Below are positions 49,805 to 59,657 of a stretch of 64,000 bases of DNA, piece by piece. The position numbers and the translations under genes are program-made. Under the pieces are notes generated by a model. It was not told where the DNA came from, ran no database searches, and was given only the letters and a program-made list of their open reading frames with translations. Source of the DNA: CF-118 sp035934385 (lineage in GTDB: Bacteria > Chloroflexota > Dormibacteria > Dormibacterales > Dormibacteraceae); the NCBI GenBank assembly GCA_035934385.1, contig DASYXY010000081.1, positions 62,001-126,000 of the forward strand. Direction: 5' to 3'. Within the stretch, counting starts at the first letter, position 1. Each line of letters begins with the position of its first letter.

Positions 49805-50958
49805 CGGGCTGCGGCCCCTTCGAGTGCTGCGGCCGCGACAGCAGGTGGGTCGGTTGCCCTGAGACGGAGCGAGTGAGCTTGTGCCGCCGCAGCCATTGCC
49901 TTGTCGGCGAGCGCGTGCCCGAGCGCCTCTCGCATTGCCCCGGCCGACACGGCATCGCGCGGAACGATCCTGGCAACTCCGAGCGCTTGCGCGCGCGCAG
50001 CGACGCCGGGCTGGTCGCGGCCCCACGGCGCAAGCACCATCGGGCAGCCGTACCAGAGGCCTTTCATCACAGAGCCGTGTCCCGCGTGGCTGACGAACAC
50101 CACCGCGCGCTCGAGGACATGCCCATGCGGGGCGGTGTGGACCGCGCGAGCGTTGGCGGGCAGCTCACCCAGTTCGGCGGGATCGTGCTCGGGCCCGACA
50201 GTGACCAGAACACGCACGGGGCGGTCCGCCAGGGCTTCGAGTGCAGCCCTCGCGATGGGCACATCGTCCTGGGCTTCCGTGCTGATGGAGACGAGCACCC
50301 ACGGATCGCCCGGCTCGGACAGGTATGGCGGCACCGCCTGGGGAGGTTCCCAAACTCCTAACGGTCCGGAATACAGATGTGTGGGTGGGAGGCCGGCAAA
50401 GCCATAGTCGAAGTGCTGATCCGTGGCGTGGAGCACGAGCCGGGCTTCCGCAAGCAAGGGCACGAACCCACCGATCAAGGCCACAGCCCGCGGCCCGAAG
50501 TCTTGCTCGAGGGGCCTCGGGGGATTGGGCCCGACATAGAAGGTGCTGTTGATGACTGCCCACGGAGTGTCCGGCGCGAGCCTGTGAAGAACCTCGATGC
50601 CGAAGAGGCTCGTCACGATCAGCGCCGCGTCCCGGCCGGCCAGCCGATCGGCCAGGGCGGCTGCCATGCGGCGCGACCACTCGGACAGCCGCGCGTCGAC
50701 AAGCGCACCGGCGCGAGCGTGGTCGCCCCCCGCTTCCACCATCGCTTGCCGGATGGCGCCGGCCAGGAACGGGCCAAGGTCAAGGTCGCCAGGTAGAGAC
50801 TCGGACTCGATGCCAAGGCCGCGCGCGACATTGGCCGTGGCTTGATCGCCGATCAGCGCGACTTCACGCCCCACGGAGTGCAGGCGAGTCGCGGCAGCCA
50901 GCAGTGGCTGCAAGTCGCCCCCGGCGCCCGCGGTGGCTACGAAGACGAAGCCGCTCAG
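49801..50958 (-). CDS. UDP-glycosyltransferase-like (MGT/GT1 family) protein
   Basis: A GT-B fold protein of about 385 residues. The N-terminal VATAGAGGDLQPLLAAATRL is the acceptor-side motif, and the donor site is in VVFVSHAGHGSVMKGLWYGC followed by PMVLAPWGRDQPGVAARA. It adds a sugar to a small hydrophobic molecule. The frame begins before any ATG or GTG. A CTG at 50958 overlaps the CinA-like stop as CTGA, mimicking the ATGA couplings elsewhere; TTG 50913 would delete the first motif. Confidence 0.85.
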   Translation of the reverse strand: MSGFVFVATAGAGGDLQPLLAAATRLHSVGREVALIGDQATANVARGLGIESESLPGDLDLGPFLAGAIRQAMVEAGGDHARAGALVDARLSEWSRRMAAALADRLAGRDAALIVTSLFGIEVLHRLAPDTPWAVINSTFYVGPNPPRPLEQDFGPRAVALIGGFVPLLAEARLVLHATDQHFDYGFAGLPPTHLYSGPLGVWEPPQAVPPYLSEPGDPWVLVSISTEAQDDVPIARAALEALADRPVRVLVTVGPEHDPAELGELPANARAVHTAPHGHVLERAVVFVSHAGHGSVMKGLWYGCPMVLAPWGRDQPGVAARAQALGVARIVPRDAVSAGAMREALGHALADKAMAAAAQAHSLRLRATDPPAVAAAALEGAAAR

Positions 50959-51737
50959 CCCGAAACCGGCGTCATGCCCAGCTCAGCGGTGCGCCGCCTG
51001 ATGATCTCGATCACGCCGTCCACTCGCTTGGCCTCAGCACCGAGGCAGCGGATGACCAGCTCTTTGGTCTCGAAGTTGGGATAGGAGCCGACCGACACGT
51101 CGGGGTATTTCTCCTCGAGCTCACGCATCAACGGATAGAACTTCGCTTCGATCGCGAACGTGAATCGCAGCTCGCGGACGATCGCGCCGGGCGCGTCGCT
51201 GAGATATTTCGGCTCGAGCTCCTCCGTGAAGATGCCTTTCAGCTCCATCGGCACGCCCGGTAGGACGAAGAGCCGGTGACCGTCCTGCTCGTACACGACA
51301 CCTGGCGCCATCCCGCGCCGGTTCTTGAACACGTGAGCGGGGTAGGCCGGGATGCGGGCCATTCGGAGATTGGCCTCGGTCACGTCGGGAGAGTCCATGA
51401 GCCCGGCTTCATGCAGCCGCTTCACGCGCCGCTCGATCCGGGCGCGCGTCTCCTCCCAGATGACGAGCTCGCGGCTTAGGGCTTCCGCCAGGGCCGCGAA
51501 GGTGCGGTCGTCAGGCGTGGGACCCAGTCCGCCACAGCAGAAGACCTCGGCGACTTCCGTGTCGCCAAGCTCGCGCCGGACCTGCTCGACGATCTCGGCC
51601 GCGCGGTCGCGGACGACCGTGATCCGCATGACCGGATGACCGAGCAATCGGAGCCTCTCCGCGAGCCAATGCGAGTTCGTATCCAGGGTGAAGCCACCGA
51701 CCAGCTCGTCACCGATGGCGACAATGCTCGAACTCAT
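50955..51737 (-). CDS. CinA-type molybdopterin-binding domain protein
   Basis: A 260-residue protein of the MoCF/CinA N-terminal family: SSIVAIGDELVGGFTLDTNS, CCGGLGPTPDDRTFAALAEA and VLPGVPMELKGIF. In CinA this domain hydrolyses ADP-ribose or binds nucleotides; the C-terminal NMN deamidase is absent. Its ATG is 18 bp from the divergent acylphosphatase start. It is coupled to the glycosyltransferase gene. Confidence 0.87.
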   Translation of the reverse strand: MSSSIVAIGDELVGGFTLDTNSHWLAERLRLLGHPVMRITVVRDRAAEIVEQVRRELGDTEVAEVFCCGGLGPTPDDRTFAALAEALSRELVIWEETRARIERRVKRLHEAGLMDSPDVTEANLRMARIPAYPAHVFKNRRGMAPGVVYEQDGHRLFVLPGVPMELKGIFTEELEPKYLSDAPGAIVRELRFTFAIEAKFYPLMRELEEKYPDVSVGSYPNFETKELVIRCLGAEAKRVDGVIEIIRRRTAELGMTPVSG

Positions 51738-51755
51738 CGCCGCTAGCCTAAAACC

Positions 51756-52028
51756 GTGGAGCGTCTTCATGCGGTGATCCAGGGCGATGTCCAGGGCGTA
51801 GGCTTCCGCTACTTCGTCACGCGAACCGCGCGTCCGAGGGGCATTCGAGGATGGGTGCGCAACCGCCCCGACGGCGCGGTCGAGGTCGTGGCGGAGGGCG
51901 AGCGCCCGGTCCTGGAGCAGCTCCTGGAGGCGGTTCGTGAGGGCCCGCGTGCCGCGCACGTGACACGTGTCGATATCGACTGGACTGCCGCCACCGGCGG
52001 CCTGGAGCCCTTCGACCTTACTTACTGA
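51756..52028 (+). CDS. acyP: Acylphosphatase
   Basis: A 90-residue enzyme hydrolysing acyl phosphates. The phosphate loop GDVQGVGFRYFVTRTA has the catalytic Arg, and GWVRNRPDGAVEVVAEG holds the catalytic Asn. GTG start. Full length for the family. It is followed 15 bp later by the ABC transporter genes. Confidence 0.93.
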   Translation: MERLHAVIQGDVQGVGFRYFVTRTARPRGIRGWVRNRPDGAVEVVAEGERPVLEQLLEAVREGPRAAHVTRVDIDWTAATGGLEPFDLTY

Positions 52029-52043
52029 GAGAATCTCGGCGCC

Positions 52044-52988
52044 TTGATTGAGGTTGAAGGCCTGACCAAGTACTACGGCGAACGCGCGGCCGTCCAGGAC
52101 GTGACGTTCTCCGTCCCGTCCGGCCAGGTGCTCGGTTTCCTCGGCCCGAACGGCGCCGGCAAGTCGACGACCATGCGCATCCTCACCGGCTACATCGGGG
52201 CCACGTCCGGTTCCGCGAGCGTGGCGGGCTTCGACGTGTTCTCTGAGTCGCGGGAGGTCCGGCGGCGAATCGGCTACCTGCCCGAGACGGCGCCTCTCTA
52301 CAACGAGATGCGCGTCGCCGGCTTTCTGGCGCTGATGTGCAAGCTGCGCGGCGTGCCTCCGTCGCGGCGGCGGGCGCACATCGATGACGCAATCGAAGCA
52401 TGCGGGCTCGGCGAGCGCCGCGACGAGGTCATCGGCAGGCTCTCGCGTGGACTCCGCCAGCGGGTCGGCCTGGCGCAAGCGATAGTCCACCAGCCCGAGG
52501 CGCTCATCCTCGACGAGCCGACCGCCGGTCTCGACCCCGGCCAGACGCGAGAAACGCGCGACCTGATCCGTCAACTGGGCCGCGACCGCACCGTGGTGCT
52601 TTCCAGCCACATCCTCTCGGAGGTCGAGGCCACCTGCGAGCGCGTCCTGATCATCAACGATGGCCGGCTCGTCGCCGACGGCGCGCCCGGCAAGCTTGCG
52701 CAGCGCATCGGCACGGGGCGCAAGCACGAGGTCGAGTTGGTCGTGCGCGGCGACCCGGATGAGGTCGAGGCCGCGCTGCGCGACGTGCACGGGGTTGACG
52801 CCATCACGTCGACGCCGACCGAAAGCGGTGTGGTCAGGGTCGTGGTCGGCTCTCGAATGCCGGACCTCCGCGAGGCCCTGTCGAAAGCGGTGATCGATGG
52901 CGGTTTCGGGCTGCTCGAGGTGCAGGCGCGGACGTTGAGCCTCGAGGATGTCTTCCTCCAGCTCACCAGGTCGGAAGACGAAAGTTGA
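52044..52988 (+). CDS. ABC transporter ATP-binding protein (GldA-like)
   Basis: A 314-residue ATPase: Walker A LGPNGAGKSTTM, Q-loop region YLPETAPLYNEM, signature LSRGLRQRVGLAQAI, Walker B ALILDEPTAGLDP and H-loop VLSSHILSEVE. The C-terminal extension (about 225-314) is normal for exporters of this group. TTG start at 52044. It forms a tight operon with the permease and the substrate-domain protein. Confidence 0.92.
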   Translation: MIEVEGLTKYYGERAAVQDVTFSVPSGQVLGFLGPNGAGKSTTMRILTGYIGATSGSASVAGFDVFSESREVRRRIGYLPETAPLYNEMRVAGFLALMCKLRGVPPSRRRAHIDDAIEACGLGERRDEVIGRLSRGLRQRVGLAQAIVHQPEALILDEPTAGLDPGQTRETRDLIRQLGRDRTVVLSSHILSEVEATCERVLIINDGRLVADGAPGKLAQRIGTGRKHEVELVVRGDPDEVEAALRDVHGVDAITSTPTESGVVRVVVGSRMPDLREALSKAVIDGGFGLLEVQARTLSLEDVFLQLTRSEDES

Positions 52989-53920
52989 GCAAGTCCGCGA
53001 AGCGGAAGGCCCGAGCCAAGCACCACAAGCAGCTGGCGCGAGCGGCCGCAGCGCCGCGAACAGCAGTCGCAGCCCGGCCGTCCCATGTGGTGCGCACGTC
53101 AGCGCCGCCGCCGCGCAAGAAAGTCGCGGCACGACGCCCCGAGCCGGCGGAGGCGACCACCGCCGACGCCATTCAGCGCGCGCTGCGTCCTACCGGACTG
53201 CCGAACGTGGTGACGATCGCAGGCCACGACCTTGCCGCGCTGTTCGTCTCGCCTGTGGGCTGGGTGGTCGCCGGCGTATTCACGTTCCTGGTCTCGAGCT
53301 TCGGCTTCTACTTCACCGTGATCGCCGGCCAGCAGGCTTCGATGAACGGCGTGTTCGGCGTGATCACGACCTTCCTGGTTCCGGTCTTGATCCCCCTCAT
53401 CACGATGCGGCTGGTGGCCGAGGAGCGCGGCCAGGGGACGCTCGAGCTGCTGCTGACCGCGCCGGTGCGCGACTGGGAGCTGACGCTCGGCAAATGGCTC
53501 GGTGGATTTGCCTTCTACGTGATGCTCCTGGCGATCACGCTCGTTTACGTCGTGATCCTGCGCGTGTACAGGAGCGACCTCGACCTCGGCCTCATCGCGG
53601 CCACGTATCTCGGCCTGGTGCTGGTCGGCGGCGCCGCGGTGGCGATCGGGCTCTTGATGTCGAGCCTCACCCGCAACCAGATCATCGCCTTCTTCCTGGC
53701 GATGATCGTCCTGCTCGTCGTCTGGTACGCGGGCTACATCATCGGTTACTTCGTCGCGCCGCCCGCGAACCTCTTCTTCTCTTACGTCGGCGGATTCAAC
53801 CGCTACCAGTCATTCACGCTCGGCCAGGCGGCGGTGCGAGACATCCTGTACTGGGCGACGCTCGTGGTCTTCCCCCTGTTCCTCACGGAGCGGCTGCTTT
53901 CATCGAGGCGCTGGCGATGA
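52985..53920 (+). CDS. ABC transporter permease (GldF/ABC-2 type)
   Basis: A 311-residue membrane protein. It has an unusual basic, Ala/Lys-rich cytoplasmic N-terminus of about 75 residues (SKSAKRKARAKHHKQLARAA), then six membrane helices. The loop TMRLVAEERGQGTLELLLTA is characteristic of ABC-2 permeases. The TTG start overlaps the ATPase stop (TTGA). It probably exports or remodels an envelope component. Confidence 0.9.
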   Translation: MSKSAKRKARAKHHKQLARAAAAPRTAVAARPSHVVRTSAPPPRKKVAARRPEPAEATTADAIQRALRPTGLPNVVTIAGHDLAALFVSPVGWVVAGVFTFLVSSFGFYFTVIAGQQASMNGVFGVITTFLVPVLIPLITMRLVAEERGQGTLELLLTAPVRDWELTLGKWLGGFAFYVMLLAITLVYVVILRVYRSDLDLGLIAATYLGLVLVGGAAVAIGLLMSSLTRNQIIAFFLAMIVLLVVWYAGYIIGYFVAPPANLFFSYVGGFNRYQSFTLGQAAVRDILYWATLVVFPLFLTERLLSSRRWR

Positions 53921-55284
53921 GAGGACGCGGACGTTCGATCGCTGCGACGATCCTGCTGGGCGTCGCATTGCTCGCCGCGCTGGTCGCCGCCAACGTGTTC
54001 GCGTCGAGGTCGACGCAGGCCTGGGACCTGACCCGCTACGGCAACAACACGCTGGCGCCGCAGTCGGTGCTGGCTGCGCGCAACCTGACCTCGGACCTCC
54101 ATATCGTCGGTCTCTTCCGACCGACGCAGCCCGGCGACCAGGCAGAGACCGAGGCGTTGATCGCGCTCTACGCGCTGCAGAGCCCGCACGTGCACTACCG
54201 CAGCGCCAACGTCGACACGGATGTCGCGGACGTCAAGCGCTACTCGGTGACCGAGGCGGACACCGTCGTCCTCGACTACAACGGCAAGACGCAGCTCCTG
54301 CTGCCGGGCTCGCAGACCGAGCAGGACTTCACGTCGGCTCTGCTGAAGCTCGAGTCGAGCCGCGTGCCAATGGTTTGCTGGGCGGTGGGGGACGGAGAGC
54401 GCGAGCTGACAGACGTGACCAAGAGCACCGGCTACTCGTCGGTGGAGAGCCTGCTGACACGCAACAACTTCGCCCACCGCGACCTGATCCTTTCGCAGGT
54501 CACCAACATCCCGAGCGACTGTGACGAGCTGGCGATCCTCGACCCCACGACAGCCATCGGCGACAAGCCTGTCGCCGCGGTCGACGCGTACCTCGCCGCG
54601 GGAGGACGTCTGCTCCTGGCCGCCGAGGCGTGGCCGAAGGACCCGACCTCGACTGCCGCGCTCAACGCGATGCTGAAGCCATACGGCGTCGCGTTCTCGG
54701 GCGCGCTGGTGGTGGAGAGCGACCCCAGCCGCGCGGTTGTGAATGACCCCACGGTGCCAGTGGTGATCGACTACGGACAGTCGCCGGTCTCCAGCGACGT
54801 GCAGGGCATCCAGTCGTTCTATCCGCGCACCACGGCCATCACGGGCTCTCCCGCCTCCGGCGTTGAGGCCGTGCACGTGGCGGTGACCACCACCGGCGCG
54901 TACGGCATCCAGCAGATCCGGCAGGACCTCACGAAACACGCCGGCGACGCCGCCGGTCCGTTCACCATGCTCGAGACCCTCGAACAGAGGTCCGGCGCGA
55001 ACCTGACGCGCGTGGTGGCGGTGGGCACCCCGTCGTTCGCCGAAAACGCGACGCTGCCGCCCAACAACGGCGGCGCGAACCTGGAGCTGGCGCTCGCGTC
55101 CTTTCAATGGCTGGCGGGCGAAGATTCGCTGATCGCGCTGCCGCCGAAGCCGGGGCGCGCGCTACCACTGGTGCTGACCCAGCAGGACCAGAGCAACCTC
55201 ATCTTCATCACCGCGGTGCTGATGCCGGGGATCATCGTCGTCGCGGGAATCGCGGTCTGGTGGAGGCGCCGGGTCTTCAGCTGA
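53917..55284 (+). CDS. Gld-type auxiliary protein (GldG/ABC-type_uncharacterised domain)
   Basis: A 455-residue protein with one N-terminal helix (IAATILLGVALLAALVAANV), a large extracytoplasmic region and a C-terminal helix (IFITAVLMPGIIVVAGIAVW). The exterior part has WDLTRYGNNTLAPQS and the DUF4350-like LAAGGRLLLAAEAWP segment, as in GldG proteins of similar operons. ATG 53917 overlaps the permease stop (ATGA). Confidence 0.88.
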   Translation: MRGRGRSIAATILLGVALLAALVAANVFASRSTQAWDLTRYGNNTLAPQSVLAARNLTSDLHIVGLFRPTQPGDQAETEALIALYALQSPHVHYRSANVDTDVADVKRYSVTEADTVVLDYNGKTQLLLPGSQTEQDFTSALLKLESSRVPMVCWAVGDGERELTDVTKSTGYSSVESLLTRNNFAHRDLILSQVTNIPSDCDELAILDPTTAIGDKPVAAVDAYLAAGGRLLLAAEAWPKDPTSTAALNAMLKPYGVAFSGALVVESDPSRAVVNDPTVPVVIDYGQSPVSSDVQGIQSFYPRTTAITGSPASGVEAVHVAVTTTGAYGIQQIRQDLTKHAGDAAGPFTMLETLEQRSGANLTRVVAVGTPSFAENATLPPNNGGANLELALASFQWLAGEDSLIALPPKPGRALPLVLTQQDQSNLIFITAVLMPGIIVVAGIAVWWRRRVFS

Positions 55285-55336
55285 CGGCCGTCGCCCGCAG
55301 GCGGGAGAGGGGACCAGTTAACCTTTTGCCTCGCGT

Positions 55337-57364
<2,028 letters not shown>

Positions 57365-57396
57365 ACGGCGCTTAGACTCTTGTCCGGAGGGTCGAC

Positions 57397-57726
57397 GTGG
57401 ACGACTACCAGAAGGAGATCGCCGACCTCGAGATCCAGGTCGAGCAGCTGGTGGAGGCGGAAGGCGACGCCAAGACCATCGCCGAGCTGACGATGCAGCT
57501 CGAGATCCTGAAAGCCATCTATACCCGCGCAACCGACCTCTTCAGCCGGGGTCGATCTGACGAAGGCCTGCGCTTCGGGCTGCGCATCCAGGGCTACGGC
57601 GACTGGAACCTCGACAATGTGTATGCGTTCGTCTACGAGCGCTCGGTCGAGCTCGACGCCGGGCCGCACAGCGCGTTCGTCGGTGGGATCAAGCAGGCAG
57701 ACTTCGCGATGATGCTCAACTCTTAG
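57397..57726 (+). CDS. Hypothetical protein with N-terminal coiled coil
   Basis: A 109-residue soluble protein, not recognised. Residues 1-45 are an acidic heptad-like helix (YQKEIADLEIQVEQLVEAEG). The C-terminal part is beta-like with FGLRIQGYGDWNLDNVYAFV. GTG start with GGAGG about 6 nt upstream. It lies between the H+-PPase and acyl-CoA ligase genes (13-bp gap to the latter) and may be co-transcribed. Confidence 0.6.
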   Translation: MDDYQKEIADLEIQVEQLVEAEGDAKTIAELTMQLEILKAIYTRATDLFSRGRSDEGLRFGLRIQGYGDWNLDNVYAFVYERSVELDAGPHSAFVGGIKQADFAMMLNS

Positions 57727-57739
57727 GCAGGAGGGCCGC

Positions 57740-59317
57740 ATGGAGACTCCGCTGACGCCGCTCGACTTCGCCCGCCGCTCGCGCAAGCTTTACGGCGACC
57801 GCGAAGCTGTCGTCGACGGCAACATGCGCCTGACCTATGAGCAGTTCTTCGACAGGTGCGACCGGTGGTCGGCGGCGCTCCAGGAAATGGGTGTGCGCAA
57901 AGGCGACCGTGTCGCGTACATCGCGCCGAACACCCACGAGCAGCTCGAATCGTTCTACGCCGTGCCCCAGACCGGCGCCGTCCTGGTGCCGATCAACTAC
58001 CGCCTGACACCCGACGACTTCGTCTACATCAGCTCGCACTCCGGCGCGAAGGTCCTGTGCGTCCACCCCGACTACCTGGACGCCGTGGACGGCGTGCGGG
58101 GACAGCTGAGCGGTGTCGAGCAATTCGTCAGCCTGGGGCACACCGGCGGACGCAAGGGCTGGAAGGAATACGACTCGCTGCTCGCGAAGTCGACGCCGCA
58201 ATTCGAGCGGCCGCACATCGACGAGAGCGACCTGCTCGCGCTCAACTACACCAGCGGCACCACCGCCCGGCCGAAGGGCGTGATGATCACGCACCGCAAC
58301 GCATGGATGAACGTAATGGACACGCTCGTCCATTTCCACATCACCGTCGACGACACATATCTGTGGACGCTGCCGATGTTCCATGCCAACGGCTGGACGT
58401 TCGTGTGGATCATCACTGCCGCGGGCGGACGCCACATCTGCCTGCCGAAGGTGGAGCCCGCGCGGGTCTTCGACCTGGTGCGCGACGAGCATGTGGGCTG
58501 GCTGTGCGCAGCGCCGACGGTCCTGATCGCTCTGGCCAACGCGCCGGCGAGCGCACGTGGCGATGTGCCCCGCGGCATCCAGGTGATCACCGCGGGCGCG
58601 CCGCCGGCCGCTGCGACGATCGAGCGGCTCGAGGGCGAGTTCGGGTGGAACGTGACCCAGGTGTACGGGCTGACCGAGACCTCACCATTCCTGACCATCT
58701 GCGAGCCGCGTCCCGAGCACAGGCGGCTGAGCGCGACGGAGCGTGGCGTGATCAAGGCGCGGACAGGAGTCGAGATGATCGGCGCGGGCGAGATGCGGGT
58801 CGTCGATGACAAGGGCAAGGAAGTGCCGATGGATGGCGAGCACATGGGGGAGATCGTCTTCCGCGGCAACGTCGTCCTCGAGGGCTACTACCGCGATCCC
58901 GAGTCGACCGAGAAGGTGATGGGCGACGGCTGGTTCCACACCGGTGACGCGGCGGTCGTGCACCCGGACGGCTACGTCGAGATCCGCGACCGGATCAAGG
59001 ACGTGATCATCTCCGGCGGCGAGAACATCTCCTCGATCGAGGTCGAGGGCGTGCTCCTGCGCCACCCGGCCGTGCAGGAGGTGGCGATCGTCGGCCTGCC
59101 GCACGAGAAGTGGGGCGAGGCGCCGTTCGCGTACGTGGTTTTGAAGTCCGGCGCCACCGCATCGGAGCGGGAGCTGATCGACTACACGCGCGAGCGCCTG
59201 GCGCACTTCAAGGCGCCGCACGGCGTCACGTTCGTCAACGAGCTGCCGAAGACAGCGACCGGCAAGATCCAGAAGTTCGTGCTGAGGAAGGGAGCGGCCG
59301 CGATCGTCCGCCAGTAG
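57740..59317 (+). CDS. Acyl-CoA synthetase (AMP-forming, FadD-like)
   Basis: A 525-residue adenylate-forming ligase: P-loop LNYTSGTTARPKGVMITH, QVYGLTETSP, motif GDGWFHTGDAAVVHPDGYVE, IKDVIISGGENISSIEVE and the catalytic Lys in PKTATGKIQKFVLR. The type resembles medium/long-chain or DMSP-lyase-neighbour ligases; the substrate is not fixed. GCAGGAGG precedes ATG. It is convergent with the selenoprotein gene, 10 bp away. Confidence 0.92.
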   Translation: METPLTPLDFARRSRKLYGDREAVVDGNMRLTYEQFFDRCDRWSAALQEMGVRKGDRVAYIAPNTHEQLESFYAVPQTGAVLVPINYRLTPDDFVYISSHSGAKVLCVHPDYLDAVDGVRGQLSGVEQFVSLGHTGGRKGWKEYDSLLAKSTPQFERPHIDESDLLALNYTSGTTARPKGVMITHRNAWMNVMDTLVHFHITVDDTYLWTLPMFHANGWTFVWIITAAGGRHICLPKVEPARVFDLVRDEHVGWLCAAPTVLIALANAPASARGDVPRGIQVITAGAPPAAATIERLEGEFGWNVTQVYGLTETSPFLTICEPRPEHRRLSATERGVIKARTGVEMIGAGEMRVVDDKGKEVPMDGEHMGEIVFRGNVVLEGYYRDPESTEKVMGDGWFHTGDAAVVHPDGYVEIRDRIKDVIISGGENISSIEVEGVLLRHPAVQEVAIVGLPHEKWGEAPFAYVVLKSGATASERELIDYTRERLAHFKAPHGVTFVNELPKTATGKIQKFVLRKGAAAIVRQ

Positions 59318-59327
59318 CTCGACGGGG

Positions 59328-59633
59328 TCACCACCACGCGCGCTTGCGGGCAACCCGCGAGTAGTAGCGGTCCTCGAGCCAGCCGATCGGCGGCAACAGG
59401 TACAGCGAGCCAAGCATTCGCCAAGCGCCGCCCAGCTCGCGTAGAACCCGGTTGACAGCGGCAGCGCCGAAAAACTGAGCTCCGCCGGGCTCGGTGGCGA
59501 GCAGCGCTGGCGCGTCGATCAGGCCGGCGAGCTCGATCCGGTGCTCGAGGTCGAGGCGCTGGACCCAGCGCGCCCGGCGGATTCAAAAGTCGCAGGCGCT
59601 GTCGTACACCAGCGTCAGCCGGGCGTCCGCCAT
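59328..59633 (-). CDS. DUF393/DCC-family thiol-disulfide oxidoreductase, candidate selenoprotein (Sec17)
   Basis: A 101-residue protein read through one in-frame TGA (59583-59585) as selenocysteine. It begins LTLVYDSACDF-U-IRRARW: the family redox motif DxxCxxC with Sec replacing the second Cys (C14, U17). After the TGA the frame stays open with clear DUF393 hallmarks (WVQRLDLEHRIELAG, GAAAVNRVLRELGGAWRMLG, DRYYSRVARKRAWW) to a normal stop. No frameshift or other stop is present. Start ATG 59633 is the only one possible: a TAG lies 12 nt upstream, and no Shine-Dalgarno is seen. The alternative is a nonsense-mutated pseudogene. It is divergent from the ligase at 59658. Confidence 0.8.
59552..59576 (-). 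promoter_or_regulatory. Candidate bacterial SECIS hairpin
   Basis: On the mRNA, starting 6 nt after the UGA, CGGG-(C)-GCGCUG pairs with CAGCGCCUCG: ten pairs with one bulged C and one G-U. The apical loop is GGUC, starting 17 nt after the UGA. Bacterial SECIS elements need a short hairpin with G/GU at the start of the loop at about 16-37 nt; E. coli fdhF also has GGUC in its loop. The stem is a fold made by eye. Confidence 0.7.
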
Positions 59634-59657
59634 GGGTCGAAACTACACTCTCGGAAG

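Noticed and set aside
59328..59633. Reading the TGA-interrupted DCC gene as a simple pseudogene
   Set aside because: Only one stop, no frameshift, conserved sequence on both sides, exact placement at a redox Cys and a suitable hairpin favour recoding. Pseudogenisation remains the alternative.
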